DNA of 21,975 nt from Algibacter_G agarivorans (GCF_039543245.1 NZ_BAABJJ010000025.1:1-21975); one strand, 5' to 3'; positions 6,807 to 14,466 are shown, counted from the stretch's first letter. Notes: generated from the letters alone by a model not told the origin. A program made the numbers and translations.

Positions 6807-8039
6807 CTACTTACTCAAATTCACAATCCGTTCTAAAAGGGTAGGGTGCGAATAATGCATAAACACATAAGCTTTATGTGGTGTTAAATTACTCAAACTA
6901 TTTTTAGAAAGTTTTTTAAGCGAAGTAATTAGCGGTTCACCTTTATAAGTGGTTTTAGCATAATCATCCGCTTGGTATTCAAACTTTCTAGAAAACACAT
7001 TCATAATCAAGCTTGTAGTTTCAGAAATAGGAGAGTAGAGCAATCCAAAAGCGATTAATCCAATATGAAAGCTCGGAATCTCAACTCCTAGAGCTTGAGA
7101 TAATAATGGATTTGAAATAAACAACGATAAAATATAGAGCGTTAAGCCAGTTAATAGGATAGAAGCAAACAAGTTAAAGATGATGTGTTTCTTTTTGTAA
7201 TGTCCAACCTCGTGAGCTAAAACTGCAACAATTTCATTATCATCCAAATCATTAATCAACGTGTCATAAAGCGTAACACGTTTTTCGCTACCAAATCCAG
7301 AAAAATAGGCATTGGCTTTGGTACTTCGTTTAGAACCATCAATCACAAATATTTTATCCAATTTAAACCCAACGGTTTTAGCGTAAGCTGAAATTTCGTC
7401 ACGTAATGTACCTTCCTCTAAAGGGGTTTGTTTATTAAAAAGAGGTACGATAAGTTTAGAATAAAACATATTCATAAACAAAGTAAAAACCGCAACTAAT
7501 CCCCAGGCATACAACCAGAAATATTGTCCAGTAGCCTCATAAAACCAAATAATCAACGCTAAAATACCTCCGCCAACAATAGCCATCATGAGCCAGCCTT
7601 TTATCTTGTCAAGAAAAAATGTTTTAATGGTTGTTTTATTAAACCCAAATTTTTCTTCAATAACAAACGTACTGTAGTAAGAAAAGGGTGTGGTTAAAAT
7701 ATCGCTACCAATCATAATAATACCAAAGAAAATAAGTGCGATTATAATTGGATTTTCGCTGTAACTTCTAGCAATGTTGTCAACAAACTCAAAACCATCA
7801 AACCATAAAAACCCTAAAGTTAAAATGATAGAAAATGTTGAGGTTAATATTCCAAATTTGTAATTAGTTGCCTTATAGTTTTGCGATTTTTTATATTCTG
7901 CCTCATCATAAACATCTTGTAACTCTTCAGGAAGTGCATCATTGTAATGTTTTGCGTTTAAAGCATCTAAAATTTTATCAACTATAAAATTGATAACAAT
8001 GATTGCTATGATGATGTAAAAAAGGGTGGTTGATGTCAT
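6807..8039 (-). CDS. M48-family zinc metalloprotease, Ste24/CAAX-protease-1-like
   Basis: A 410-aa multi-pass membrane protease. The zinc site is HEVGH (276-280) with the third ligand Glu in FEYQADDYA (E354), the arrangement of the M48A Ste24 group. The N-terminal CAAX_prenyl_prot_1-like region has several hydrophobic helices (about 5-20, 62-82, 96-116, 150-168, 175-195), and more follow the HExxH (287-310, 325-340). Full-length family members are usually 400-420 residues, so it is complete. Bacteria lack the eukaryotic prenylated a-factor substrate; bacterial Ste24-like enzymes are thought to act in membrane protein or peptide quality control. The gene ends against a dispersed repeat, and repeats also separate it from the methyltransferase gene upstream. 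Confidence 0.93.
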   Translation of the reverse strand: MTSTTLFYIIIAIIVINFIVDKILDALNAKHYNDALPEELQDVYDEAEYKKSQNYKATNYKFGILTSTFSIILTLGFLWFDGFEFVDNIARSYSENPIIIALIFFGIIMIGSDILTTPFSYYSTFVIEEKFGFNKTTIKTFFLDKIKGWLMMAIVGGGILALIIWFYEATGQYFWLYAWGLVAVFTLFMNMFYSKLIVPLFNKQTPLEEGTLRDEISAYAKTVGFKLDKIFVIDGSKRSTKANAYFSGFGSEKRVTLYDTLINDLDDNEIVAVLAHEVGHYKKKHIIFNLFASILLTGLTLYILSLFISNPLLSQALGVEIPSFHIGLIAFGLLYSPISETTSLIMNVFSRKFEYQADDYAKTTYKGEPLITSLKKLSKNSLSNLTPHKAYVFMHYSHPTLLERIVNLSK

Positions 8040-8048
8040 GTTTTTTAT

Positions 8049-8142
8049 GTCGTTGCGAGAAGCTTTTTAGCGACGTGGCAATCTGTTTAATGTTAGTTGT
8101 AATTTATGAGATTACTTCGGTCATCCTTTCCTCGTAATGACG
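8049..8142. repeat. Two dispersed GTCATTRCGAGG-type repeats between M48 and methyltransferase genes
   Basis: 8049-8085 (GTCGTTGCGAGAAGC ... GCGACGTGGCAATCTG) and 8106-8142 (on the minus strand CGTCATTACGAGGAAAGG ... AAGTAATCTCAT) are variants of the same dispersed intergenic family as 3981-4019 and 13029-13060. They fill the 105-bp gap; no gene is present. Confidence 0.6.
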
Positions 8143-8144
8143 TT

Positions 8145-8945
8145 TTATTTGAAATTCCGTTGTCTTTTCGCCTCAAAAATAAGAATTCCAGCTGCAACTG
8201 AAACATTCATTGAATCAATTTCGCCTTGCATAGGAATAATAATATTTTGAGTCGAATTTTCAAGCCATTCATTACTCAGTCCTGTTGCTTCAGTACCAAC
8301 AACAATAGCTGTTGGTTTTGTGAAATTTTGTGTATGATAATTTTCAGAGGCTTGCAATGCAGCACAATAAATATTAATATTTTGCGCTTTTAAAAATCCA
8401 ATTATTTCTTCGGTATTTCCCGTTGCAATTTGGTTAGTAAACACACAACCCACACTAGAGCGAATAATATTCGGATTGTACAAATCAGTTTTAGGATTAG
8501 CAATAATAACAGCATCCACATTTGCGGCATCAGCAGTTCTTAAAATAGCACCGATATTCCCAGGTTTTTCTGGAGCTTCAGCAACTAAAACTAAAGGTTT
8601 ATTTGTCTTGAAATTTAGATTAGTGATTTGATGAATTTTGCTTTTAGCAATGGCAATAACACCTTCAGTAGTATCTCGATAGGCTAATTTTTGATAGACC
8701 TCTTTTGAAACTTCTATGGTGTTTGTTTGTTGAGATGTTAAGTTGTTGAGTTGTTCTAAAGAGAATAATTCGGGATAAATTAAGATAGTTTCTAGCTCGT
8801 AACCACCTTTAAGAGCCAAAAAAATTTCGCGTTCGCCTTCAATTAAAAAAGTGCCAGTTTTTTTACGTTCTCGTGACTTGTCCTTTAACTGTACAAGTTG
8901 TCGGATAAATGGGTTTTGTGTGCTTAAAATTAATTTTGTAGTCAA
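8145..8945 (-). CDS. TrmH/SpoU-family RNA 2'-O-methyltransferase
   Basis: A 266-aa SAM-dependent methyltransferase of the SPOUT fold that methylates a ribose 2'-OH in rRNA or tRNA. The N-terminal substrate-binding part (~1-105) includes FLIEGEREI. The catalytic domain shows motif 1 EKPGNIGAILRTADA (126-140), motif 2 IVVGTEATGLS (214-224) and motif 3 IPMQGEIDSMNVSVAAGILI (237-256), the deep-knot SAM site. The start is TTG (8943-8945): an in-frame TAA lies immediately before it, and MTTKLILSTQNPFIRQ aligns with the usual family start, so no ATG start further upstream is possible. The exact target nucleotide (e.g. 23S or tRNA) is unknown. Confidence 0.92.
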   Translation of the reverse strand: MTTKLILSTQNPFIRQLVQLKDKSRERKKTGTFLIEGEREIFLALKGGYELETILIYPELFSLEQLNNLTSQQTNTIEVSKEVYQKLAYRDTTEGVIAIAKSKIHQITNLNFKTNKPLVLVAEAPEKPGNIGAILRTADAANVDAVIIANPKTDLYNPNIIRSSVGCVFTNQIATGNTEEIIGFLKAQNINIYCAALQASENYHTQNFTKPTAIVVGTEATGLSNEWLENSTQNIIIPMQGEIDSMNVSVAAGILIFEAKRQRNFK

Positions 8946-9041
8946 TTATTTACTAAGTTTGTTTACGTAAATTTAAGGTATTATGAAACAAGGGTTACTA
9001 TTTGGATTGATAATAATCTTATGAAAGCCGCTTGAGGAATC

Positions 9042-9311
9042 TTAATCTTTAATTCTACCAATAGCACAGCTCACAAACGATTTTGCTTTTGTTGTTAGGG
9101 CATTTTTATCTCCTACAACAGGGTAACCCATATTATGTAATAGTGCTTTTGCTTTTAAGAGTGTGTTTTCATTTTCATAATTAAATGAAACTGTATGATC
9201 ATCATTGTTTATCTCTAATTCAGATATGTTTTCAATGTTAGATAATTTTTTTGTGATGGTATTGGCACAACCACCGCATTTCAAGTTTTGTATTTCTATT
9301 GTTGTTTTCAT
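9042..9311 (-). CDS. Small HMA-domain (heavy-metal-associated) protein
   Basis: An 89-aa ferredoxin-like HMA protein with the metal-binding loop LKCGGCAN (Cys at 12 and 15) near the N-terminus and the usual family ending MGYPV. A short C-terminal extension ends SFVSCAIGRIKD, adding a third Cys. HMA proteins of this size are usually Cu(I) chaperones, but no P-type ATPase or metal sensor gene is nearby. It is the last gene of the sulfur operon and overlaps the DUF2892 gene upstream by four bases (ATGA), so the two are translationally coupled. It could carry a thiophilic metal or a sulfane-sulfur group on its Cys pair; the second idea is inference. Confidence 0.85.
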   Translation of the reverse strand: MKTTIEIQNLKCGGCANTITKKLSNIENISELEINNDDHTVSFNYENENTLLKAKALLHNMGYPVVGDKNALTTKAKSFVSCAIGRIKD

Positions 9312-9514
9312 TTTTTTACTTTACAAGTATTAATTCCAAAAAGGGTGTATAAAGGACAAAAATTAATAAAACTAGTTAGTAGAAAAATAATAGCTACTGC
9401 CATTAGTATATAAGCTAGTGTACCAGAAATAATATTAAAATAGTACAATAGTGCTATGGCAATGGCAATTACTAATCTAATGCCTTTATCTAAAGTTCCC
9501 ATATTTTTTTTCAT
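9308..9514 (-). CDS. DUF2892 (YgaP-type) inner-membrane protein
   Basis: A 68-aa protein with two membrane segments (~12-28 and ~31-50), beginning MGTLDKGIRLVIAIAIALLY and ending SFINFCPLYTLFGINTCKVKK; the NFCPLYxLFGINT ending is characteristic of DUF2892. In E. coli YgaP this module is fused to a rhodanese, and family members commonly sit beside rhodanese and persulfide genes, as here (18 bp after the MBL-rhodanese gene). It has two Cys near the membrane end. The start may be M1 or the ATG four codons later. A role as membrane partner of the sulfurtransferase is inferred from context. Confidence 0.88.
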   Translation of the reverse strand: MKKNMGTLDKGIRLVIAIAIALLYYFNIISGTLAYILMAVAIIFLLTSFINFCPLYTLFGINTCKVKK

Positions 9515-9532
9515 ATCTTAAAGTTTAAATTA

Positions 9533-10948
9533 TTATTTAAGCGTTGATGGACATACAAAATTTGTAGTTGGTAAATCCGTGTTTTTTATAGCAGCAAAAC
9601 CTCCTGCAACATCGATTAAGTCATTAAACCCGCGGGCTTTTAAAATAGAGGCTGCAATAACTGAACGGTATCCGCCAGCACAATGTATATAATAGGTTTT
9701 GTTTTTATCAATAGCATTCATATTATTATTTATATAATCTAAAGCAAAATGCTGTACATATTCGCCTTCTAAGCGTTCAGATTTATACTCGCCATCTTTT
9801 CTAACATCTAAAATAGATACATTTTTATTATTAATATGCTTAGAAAATTCATCCACCGAAATAGATGCGATGGTTTCAATATCTTTTCCGGCTGCTTCCC
9901 AAGCATCAATTCCACCTTCCAAATAGCCTAGTGTATTATCATAACCAACGCGAGATAACCTTGTAACGGTTTCTTGTTCTTTACCTTTTGGAGCAATTAA
10001 TAAGATAGGTTGTTTTAAGTCGGTTATTAATGCGCCCACCCATGGTGCAAAGCCACCGTGTATCCCTATAAAAATTGAATTAGGGATATGCGCCTTAATA
10101 AATTCTTTTTCATGTCTAACATCTAAAACTAAAGCATCTTCTTGATTGGCTATGTTTTCAAAGGCTTCAGGGTTTAATGCGGTATCTCCTTTCTTTAAAA
10201 CGGTTTCAAAAGTATCGTACCCCGATTTATTCATCATGGCATTTTTTGCAAAATATTGTGGAGGTGGAGTAATGCCATCGAGAACTTCTTCAATAAACTC
10301 CTCACGAGTCATATCTGAACGCAATGCATAATTAGTTTTTTTCTGATCTCCTAAAACACCAACAGTTTCTTTACTCAGGTTTTTTCCACAAGCAGAACCA
10401 GCACCATGAGCAGGGTATACAATAACATCATCTGGTAATGTCATTATTTTATTGCGCAAAGAATCGAAAAGCATGCCTGCTAAATCTTCTTTTGTTAAAT
10501 TTGATTTAATGGCCAAATCTGGTCTTCCTACATCGCCTAGAAAGAGTGTGTCCCCAGAAAAAATAGCATGCTCTTTTTCGTTTTCATCAATTAAAAGAAA
10601 GGTGGAAGATTCTAAAGTATGCCCAGGTGTATGTAGCACTTTAATGGTAACGTTTCCTAATTTGAATTCTTCGTTATCTTTTGCAGAATGAATATTATAA
10701 GTAGTTTCGGCTCTAGGGCCAAAAATAATTTTCGCATCTGTTTTTTTGGCTAAATCCACATGCCCAGAAACAAAGTCTGCATGAAAATGGGTTTCAAAAA
10801 TATACTTGATTTTAGCGTTTTCATTGTTAGCTTTATCAACGTATTGTTGTGTTTCACGCAAAGGATCAATAATGGCTACTTCACCGTTAGATTCTATGTA
10901 ATACGCCCCTTGAGCCAAACAACCCGTATATATCTGTTCTATTTTCAT
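9533..10948 (-). CDS. Persulfide dioxygenase-rhodanese fusion (CstB-like)
   Basis: A 471-aa three-domain protein. The N-terminal metallo-beta-lactamase fold (1-~250) has THFHADF (His54, His56, Asp58), TPGH (His110), SGDTLF (Asp133) and YPAHG (His181), matching non-heme Fe(II) persulfide dioxygenases of the ETHE1 type. Two rhodanese domains follow. The first (~265-355) lacks the catalytic Cys: its loop reads LIAPKGKEQE. The second (~365-460) has an active loop IHCAGGYRS with Cys423. This order and the single dead rhodanese match Staphylococcus CstB, which oxidises low-molecular-weight persulfides to thiosulfate. It is therefore the likely central enzyme of sulfide/persulfide detoxification in this cluster. 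It lies 65 bp downstream of the TauE/SafE gene, with an inverted repeat in between. Confidence 0.93.
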   Translation of the reverse strand: MKIEQIYTGCLAQGAYYIESNGEVAIIDPLRETQQYVDKANNENAKIKYIFETHFHADFVSGHVDLAKKTDAKIIFGPRAETTYNIHSAKDNEEFKLGNVTIKVLHTPGHTLESSTFLLIDENEKEHAIFSGDTLFLGDVGRPDLAIKSNLTKEDLAGMLFDSLRNKIMTLPDDVIVYPAHGAGSACGKNLSKETVGVLGDQKKTNYALRSDMTREEFIEEVLDGITPPPQYFAKNAMMNKSGYDTFETVLKKGDTALNPEAFENIANQEDALVLDVRHEKEFIKAHIPNSIFIGIHGGFAPWVGALITDLKQPILLIAPKGKEQETVTRLSRVGYDNTLGYLEGGIDAWEAAGKDIETIASISVDEFSKHINNKNVSILDVRKDGEYKSERLEGEYVQHFALDYINNNMNAIDKNKTYYIHCAGGYRSVIAASILKARGFNDLIDVAGGFAAIKNTDLPTTNFVCPSTLK

Positions 10949-10972
10949 AACTAACTTTCTACTGATATAAAA

Positions 10973-11001
10973 TTATAAAACCTCATCAAGTTGGTTTATA
11001 A
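10973..11001. promoter_or_regulatory. Inverted repeat upstream of the persulfide dioxygenase gene
   Basis: TTATAAAACC (10973-10982) and GGTTTATAA (10993-11001) are complementary with one bulged A and a 10-nt loop, between the TauE/SafE stop and the MBL-rhodanese start. It could be an operator or an intercistronic hairpin; it lacks the T-run of a terminator on the minus strand. Confidence 0.35.
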
Positions 11002-11013
11002 TAATTATCATGT

Positions 11014-11811
11014 TTAATACTGTTTTAACTCTTTGTAAATAACGTAAATAGCCATTATTAAAATAAAGAAACCGAAGCTCCTTTTTAATTTTGGACCACT
11101 TATAAACTTTGATAGAGATACACCTAATATGATTCCTAAAATTGAAATTAGAGTAAATATTAAGAGGAAACCCCATTCGATATCTAAAGTTTGTACATCG
11201 CCCATAAAACCAATTAACGAGTTTATCGTTATAATGATCAATGAGGTGCCAACAGCTTTTTTCATGGGGATATTTGCCCAAAGTACCAAAGCGGGAACAT
11301 ATAAGAATCCACCCCCAGCACCAACAATACCTGTTATAGTACCAATTATTAATCCTTGAACAAAGGTTTTGTAATAACGTTGGCTTTTTGAAATTAGATA
11401 TTCATCTTTTCCTTTTTTTATCATTGAAATTGATGCCAAAAGCATGATGATGGCAAAAAATATCATGATGCCCATGCCCTTAGAAAGCTCGAAATCGCCA
11501 ATTGAAAATAAGGTTTCTGGAATTGCCGGGACTAAATAGCGCCTTGATAGATATACTGCAACAAATGAAGGAAATGAAAAGACTATACCTATTTTAAAAT
11601 CTACTAAACCTTTTTTGTGTTTTTGATATGTGCCGACCATAGACGACGTTCCTACAACAAAAAGAGAATATGCGGTTGCAACAACAGGATTATACCCTAA
11701 AAGATACACTAAAAGCGGTACAGTAAGTATGGAACCTCCACCACCGATAAGGCCTAAAACCAGACCAACAATTAGTGCGCCAATATATCCTGAAATTTGG
11801 ATGGTGTCCAT
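11014..11811 (-). CDS. TauE/SafE-family sulfite/sulfur-compound exporter
   Basis: A 265-aa polytopic membrane protein with the family's duplicated motif: GYIGALIVGLVLGLIGGGGSILTVPLLVYLLG at the N-terminus and GTITGIVGAGGGFLYVPALVLWANIPMKKAVGTSL in the second half. Family members move sulfite, sulfoacetate or related C/S anions across the inner membrane. Persulfide dioxygenases give sulfite or thiosulfate, so export of sulfite or uptake of a sulfur anion is the natural role next to the CstB-like gene. It starts directly after the stop of the YeeE-type second half (TAAATG), so translation is coupled. The direction of transport is not shown by the sequence. Confidence 0.92.
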   Translation of the reverse strand: MDTIQISGYIGALIVGLVLGLIGGGGSILTVPLLVYLLGYNPVVATAYSLFVVGTSSMVGTYQKHKKGLVDFKIGIVFSFPSFVAVYLSRRYLVPAIPETLFSIGDFELSKGMGIMIFFAIIMLLASISMIKKGKDEYLISKSQRYYKTFVQGLIIGTITGIVGAGGGFLYVPALVLWANIPMKKAVGTSLIIITINSLIGFMGDVQTLDIEWGFLLIFTLISILGIILGVSLSKFISGPKLKRSFGFFILIMAIYVIYKELKQY

Positions 11812-12225
11812 TTAGTGGGGCAGTTTGTCTTTTAAAATACCGTAAATAAATGTTCCTAAAATAGCAGCGATAATCACGATAACCATGCTCCAGACTCCCG
11901 TGCCTAAAAGAATGTACATGGGGCCTGGACAAGCGCCTATAAGCGCCCAGCCAAATCCGAAAATTATTCCACCAACAATATACCTTATTAATCCGTCTTC
12001 TTTTTTTGGAATAAAAATATCGACGCCCTCAGCATTCTTGATATGCCTTTTTTTTGAAATTTGCACGAAAAGAAGCCCCGATGCGATGGCTGTTCCTATA
12101 ATGCCATACATGTGAAAGGATTGAAACCTAAACATTTCATATATGCGGTACCATGAAACGGCTTCAGATTTTACCAAAACAATACCGAAAAATATACCTA
12201 TAAATAAGAATTTTAAAATTTTCAT
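11812..12225 (-). CDS. YeeE/YedE-type sulfur transporter, second half (DUF6691-like)
   Basis: A 137-aa membrane protein with about four hydrophobic segments (3-20, 38-56, 82-105, 110-130). It has the GFGWALIGACPGPMYILLG motif with Cys99, the counterpart of the GCTSGH motif in the first half. In one-piece YeeE/YedE transporters (thiosulfate uptake, studied in YeeE), Cys residues in both halves pass the sulfur anion through the pore. Here the halves are two genes separated by 4 bp. A function in thiosulfate or sulfide-equivalent transport is inferred from family and neighbours. Confidence 0.87.
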   Translation of the reverse strand: MKILKFLFIGIFFGIVLVKSEAVSWYRIYEMFRFQSFHMYGIIGTAIASGLLFVQISKKRHIKNAEGVDIFIPKKEDGLIRYIVGGIIFGFGWALIGACPGPMYILLGTGVWSMVIVIIAAILGTFIYGILKDKLPH

Positions 12226-12229
12226 AAAC

Positions 12230-12787
12230 TTAAAAAATTAGAGGTAAAATAAAATTAGCCATAATTAATCCACCAATAAAAAAGCCGATGACGGCAATTA
12301 AAGATGGTTTTTGTAAACTACTTAATCCTAAAATGGCATGGCCAGATGTGCAACCTGCAGCATAGCGTGTGCCAAAACCAACTAATAGACCTCCAACTAC
12401 TAAAAGTATTAGCGCTTTTGGCGAAGCCAAAGCATCTAAACCAAAAATCTCGTTTGGAACTAAACCGGTTCCCGGATTTTTGAAACCCATATTTTGAAGC
12501 TCGGTAATGGTTGTTGGGTTTAAATTTGTGCCACTATCGTTTGATAGAAATTGAACGGCTATAAATCCACCAATAATAGCGCCTAGGACAACGGTTAAAT
12601 TCCAGATTTGGTCTTTCCAATTGAATTTAAAAAAGTCTGTGAATTTACCTGCCCCTGCAATAGAGCACATGGTTCTGAGGTTTGACGACATACCGAATGT
12701 TTTGCCAAAATAGAGTAGGAGTGCCATAACTAAGGCGATAAGTGGACCAGAAACATACCAAGGCCAAGGGTTTAATATATAATGCAT
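12230..12787 (-). CDS. YeeE/YedE-type sulfur transporter, first half
   Basis: A 185-aa membrane protein beginning PWPWYVSGPLIALVMALLLY, with MSSNLRTMC (Cys41) and GTRYAAGCTSGHAILGLSSL (Cys146), the conserved Cys motifs of YeeE/YedE sulfur transporters. With the next gene it forms the split two-subunit version common in Bacteroidota and Proteobacteria sulfur clusters. It is the first gene of the sulfur operon, with a -7 box 17 bp upstream. The likely substrate is thiosulfate or another sulfane-sulfur compound, which would feed the rhodanese/persulfide dioxygenase. Confidence 0.9.
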   Translation of the reverse strand: MHYILNPWPWYVSGPLIALVMALLLYFGKTFGMSSNLRTMCSIAGAGKFTDFFKFNWKDQIWNLTVVLGAIIGGFIAVQFLSNDSGTNLNPTTITELQNMGFKNPGTGLVPNEIFGLDALASPKALILLVVGGLLVGFGTRYAAGCTSGHAILGLSSLQKPSLIAVIGFFIGGLIMANFILPLIF

Positions 12788-12803
12788 ACTTGATGATTTA
12801 GTG

Positions 12804-12811
12804 CAAATTTA
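12804..12811 (-). promoter_or_regulatory. -7 box (TAAATTTG) for the sulfur operon
   Basis: Minus-strand TAAATTTG is an exact TAnnTTTG match 17 bp upstream of the YeeE first-half ATG, giving a leader of ~10 nt. No clear -33 TTTG is found, consistent with an activator-dependent promoter. The gene for a Crp/Fnr regulator lies just upstream. Confidence 0.5.
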
Positions 12812-13160
12812 CAATGAAGTTTACTTTTTTTAGTAATAAACGTAATTATTAATATGTAAGAGGTTGGATTTATGTGAATTATTTTCAGGATTTCAACTAA
12901 ATTTTGGAGTAATTACTGCTAATTGTGGACTAGCGTGCCAGAGATTGATGCCGTTCGAATAACTGGTAATATTCTTAACCTCTTTAAAACTTTAGAAGTA
13001 ATTAATTAAGTGCAGAACTAAAATTTTACAGATTGCCCGTCCTTCGTACTTGCAATGACGCTTTAAAAAAGATATAGCCCTTTGACTTAGTTTATACTGA
13101 GCCTAGTCGAAGTGATCAGGATAAACTACAGGCTCGACCCCTGCTGAGTGCCCAAATAAT
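12812..13160. repeat. Intergenic stretch with two dispersed repeats, otherwise empty
   Basis: Between the Crp/Fnr stop and the sulfur operon promoter. 13029-13060 (CAGATTGCCCGTCC ... TTGCAATGACG) is the inverse orientation of the GTCATTGCGAG...CAATCTG repeat. 13081-13152 (TTGACTTAGTTTATACTGAG ... GTCGAAGTGATCAGG ... ATAAACTA ... GGCTCGAC) is an imperfect inverted-repeat element of the CTGAGC-TCGAAGT type. 12830-13020 shows no convincing gene: a 24-codon + strand frame near 12935-13008 is too short to credit. Confidence 0.55.
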
Positions 13161-13790
13161 TTAAACGACTTCGATTTTATTTCTACCCAGTTTTATTTTG
13201 CTTTCATTTTCTAGCTTTTTTAAAAGTCTGGATACTACAACGCGCGATGTGTTTAAATCTTCGGCAATTTCTTGATGTTTAATGGATATGGTTTTAGATT
13301 CATCGACCATGGCCATGTTTTTTAAATACTTGTACAAACGTTCGTCCATTTTCATGAATGCAAGACTATCAATGGCTTGAAGCATTTCATCAAAGCGTAT
13401 TTGATAACTTTGTAGTATAAAATTTCGCCAACTTTCATTGTTGTGAAACCATGTTTGCATATTTTGAACAGGAATCATGACCAAACTAGAATCTTTTTCG
13501 GCAACAGCTCTAATTTTACTTTTTGTTGTACCTAAACAGCAGGTAAGGGACATGGTACAGGTTTCTCCAGCTTCTAAAAAATAAATGAGTAACTCGTTAC
13601 CATCGCGATCTTCTCTTATAATTTTGATATCGCCTGTTAGTAAAAGCGGAATGAAATTTAAGGTTTGATCGATATCAATTATAATGTCATCTTTTTTGAA
13701 GGTCTTTAATATTCCTTTACTAGAAATCTCTGTAATTAAATCTTCATCTAGAGAATGAGAAAATTTTTGCTGTAAGAGGTCATTATTCAT
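13161..13790 (-). CDS. Crp/Fnr-family transcriptional regulator
   Basis: A 209-aa regulator counted from the ATG at 13790 (MNNDLLQQKF); an upstream TTG at 13805 is in frame but less likely. The N-terminal cyclic-nucleotide-binding-like beta-roll (~10-115) includes PLLLTGDIKIIREDRDGNE and is followed by a dimer helix (~120-145). The C-terminal winged helix (~148-205) has the recognition region HQEIAEDLNTSRVVVSRLLKKLE. Three Cys cluster in the sensor domain: ETCTMSLTCC (C78, C84, C85). The protein lacks the N-terminal Cys set of classical Fe-S FNR, so a different sensing chemistry (thiol or persulfide) is possible but unproven. It sits between the efflux and sulfur genes on the same strand, which suggests it controls one or both. 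A TATTTTTG box overlaps the start region (13794-13801). Confidence 0.9.
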   Translation of the reverse strand: MNNDLLQQKFSHSLDEDLITEISSKGILKTFKKDDIIIDIDQTLNFIPLLLTGDIKIIREDRDGNELLIYFLEAGETCTMSLTCCLGTTKSKIRAVAEKDSSLVMIPVQNMQTWFHNNESWRNFILQSYQIRFDEMLQAIDSLAFMKMDERLYKYLKNMAMVDESKTISIKHQEIAEDLNTSRVVVSRLLKKLENESKIKLGRNKIEVV

Positions 13791-13889
13791 ACTCAAAAAT
13801 AACAATTTAAAATTGAATTAGTATTGTTTGGGGTATTATAATGTCTCTTAAAATAGATTATTTAATTAGCAAGAGGAACAGCTTCCGCC

Positions 13890-14075
13890 TTATTTTTTAA
13901 CTCCTAGTTTTACTAAAATGGTTTCCAATAAGCACCATTTTGTAAAAGCCGATTGTATCAAGTTAACACCAATAAACACAGTTAACCATAACCAGTTTTG
14001 GTTAACATATACAGTTAGGACTACACTTAGTAACACCATTGAGCCTACGATAACTCTAAAATACGTATTTAACAT
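13890..14075 (-). CDS. DUF2892 (YgaP-type) membrane protein
   Basis: A 61-aa protein with two membrane helices (~5-24 and ~28-44), ending with the family signature SAFTKWCLLETILVKLGVKK (usually FTGxCPxxxxLxKLG). It is the second DUF2892 protein of the cluster and begins 18 bp after the PII-like gene. The single Cys (WCLLE) matches the conserved Cys position of the family. As for YgaP-type proteins, a link to sulfane-sulfur handling at the inner membrane is suggested by context only. Confidence 0.87.
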   Translation of the reverse strand: MLNTYFRVIVGSMVLLSVVLTVYVNQNWLWLTVFIGVNLIQSAFTKWCLLETILVKLGVKK

Positions 14076-14093
14076 TTTAATTAATTTTTAAGT

Positions 14094-14399
14094 TTATATA
14101 AATTTTTCGATAGGAACCACAACCGCTTTTAATGGATTGTTAGTTTCTAAATTTGTATTGAATTCTTCTATTAATTTGAATAAATTGTCAATATGCTCAT
14201 CATCTGTAAAAGAGAAGAATAAGGTTGATTCATTACCTCCTTTTATGCCTGAAAACCAATTTGAAGCCATTAAAATTGATGCTCCATTTTTGTATCCATC
14301 AATATCAGAACTACTAAAGTTTTCAATATTTGCTCTTTTAAAGAGCTTTAAAACCTCTTTTTGAAACTCTTCTACTGCTGTAACCATGACTAATTTCAT
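14094..14399 (-). CDS. Small PII-like (ferredoxin-fold) protein of the RND operon
   Basis: A 101-aa soluble protein beginning MKLVMVTAVEEFQKEVLKLF and ending VVVPIEKFI. The pattern of short beta strand, amphipathic helix, strand, helix and closing strand, at about 100 residues, resembles GlnB/PII-superfamily proteins. Such PII-like proteins (for example the DUF3240 type) are known beside RND efflux permeases. There is no typical PII T-loop with the uridylylated Tyr, and I cannot name the family firmly. It has no Cys. It follows the permease gene by 117 bp (two hairpin repeats between) and precedes the DUF2892 gene by 18 bp. A regulatory role on the pump is inferred. Confidence 0.6.
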   Translation of the reverse strand: MKLVMVTAVEEFQKEVLKLFKRANIENFSSSDIDGYKNGASILMASNWFSGIKGGNESTLFFSFTDDEHIDNLFKLIEEFNTNLETNNPLKAVVVPIEKFI

Positions 14400-14413
14400 A
14401 TTTTATTTTTTAC

Positions 14414-14445
14414 AACCTGCGAGGTTTTTGCCAACCTTGTAGGTT
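14414..14445. repeat. Hairpin repeat (AACCTGCGAGGTT...AACCTTGTAGGTT)
   Basis: Thirteen-base arms pair fully, counting two G-U pairs, around a TTTGCC loop. It is one of three related AACCTTGCAGG/CCTACAAGG hairpins in the gaps of the efflux operon (also 14467-14493 and 18943-18967). Confidence 0.6.
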
Positions 14446-14466
14446 TTGTTTTTACTTTGTTTTATG

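Noticed and set aside
9007..9020. TTGAT-N4-ATCTT near-match to an FNR site
   Set aside because: It lies downstream of the HMA gene and ~65 bp before the methyltransferase start, with one mismatch and no promoter at a fitting distance.
10973..11281. 102-codon minus-strand ORF inside the TauE/SafE gene
   Set aside because: It overlaps the well-supported TauE/SafE frame almost entirely and has no recognisable features.
12935..13008. Short + strand frame reading PEIDAVRITGNILNLFKTLE
   Set aside because: It looks protein-like but is only ~24 codons with a stop just upstream; no family is recognisable and chance is likely.
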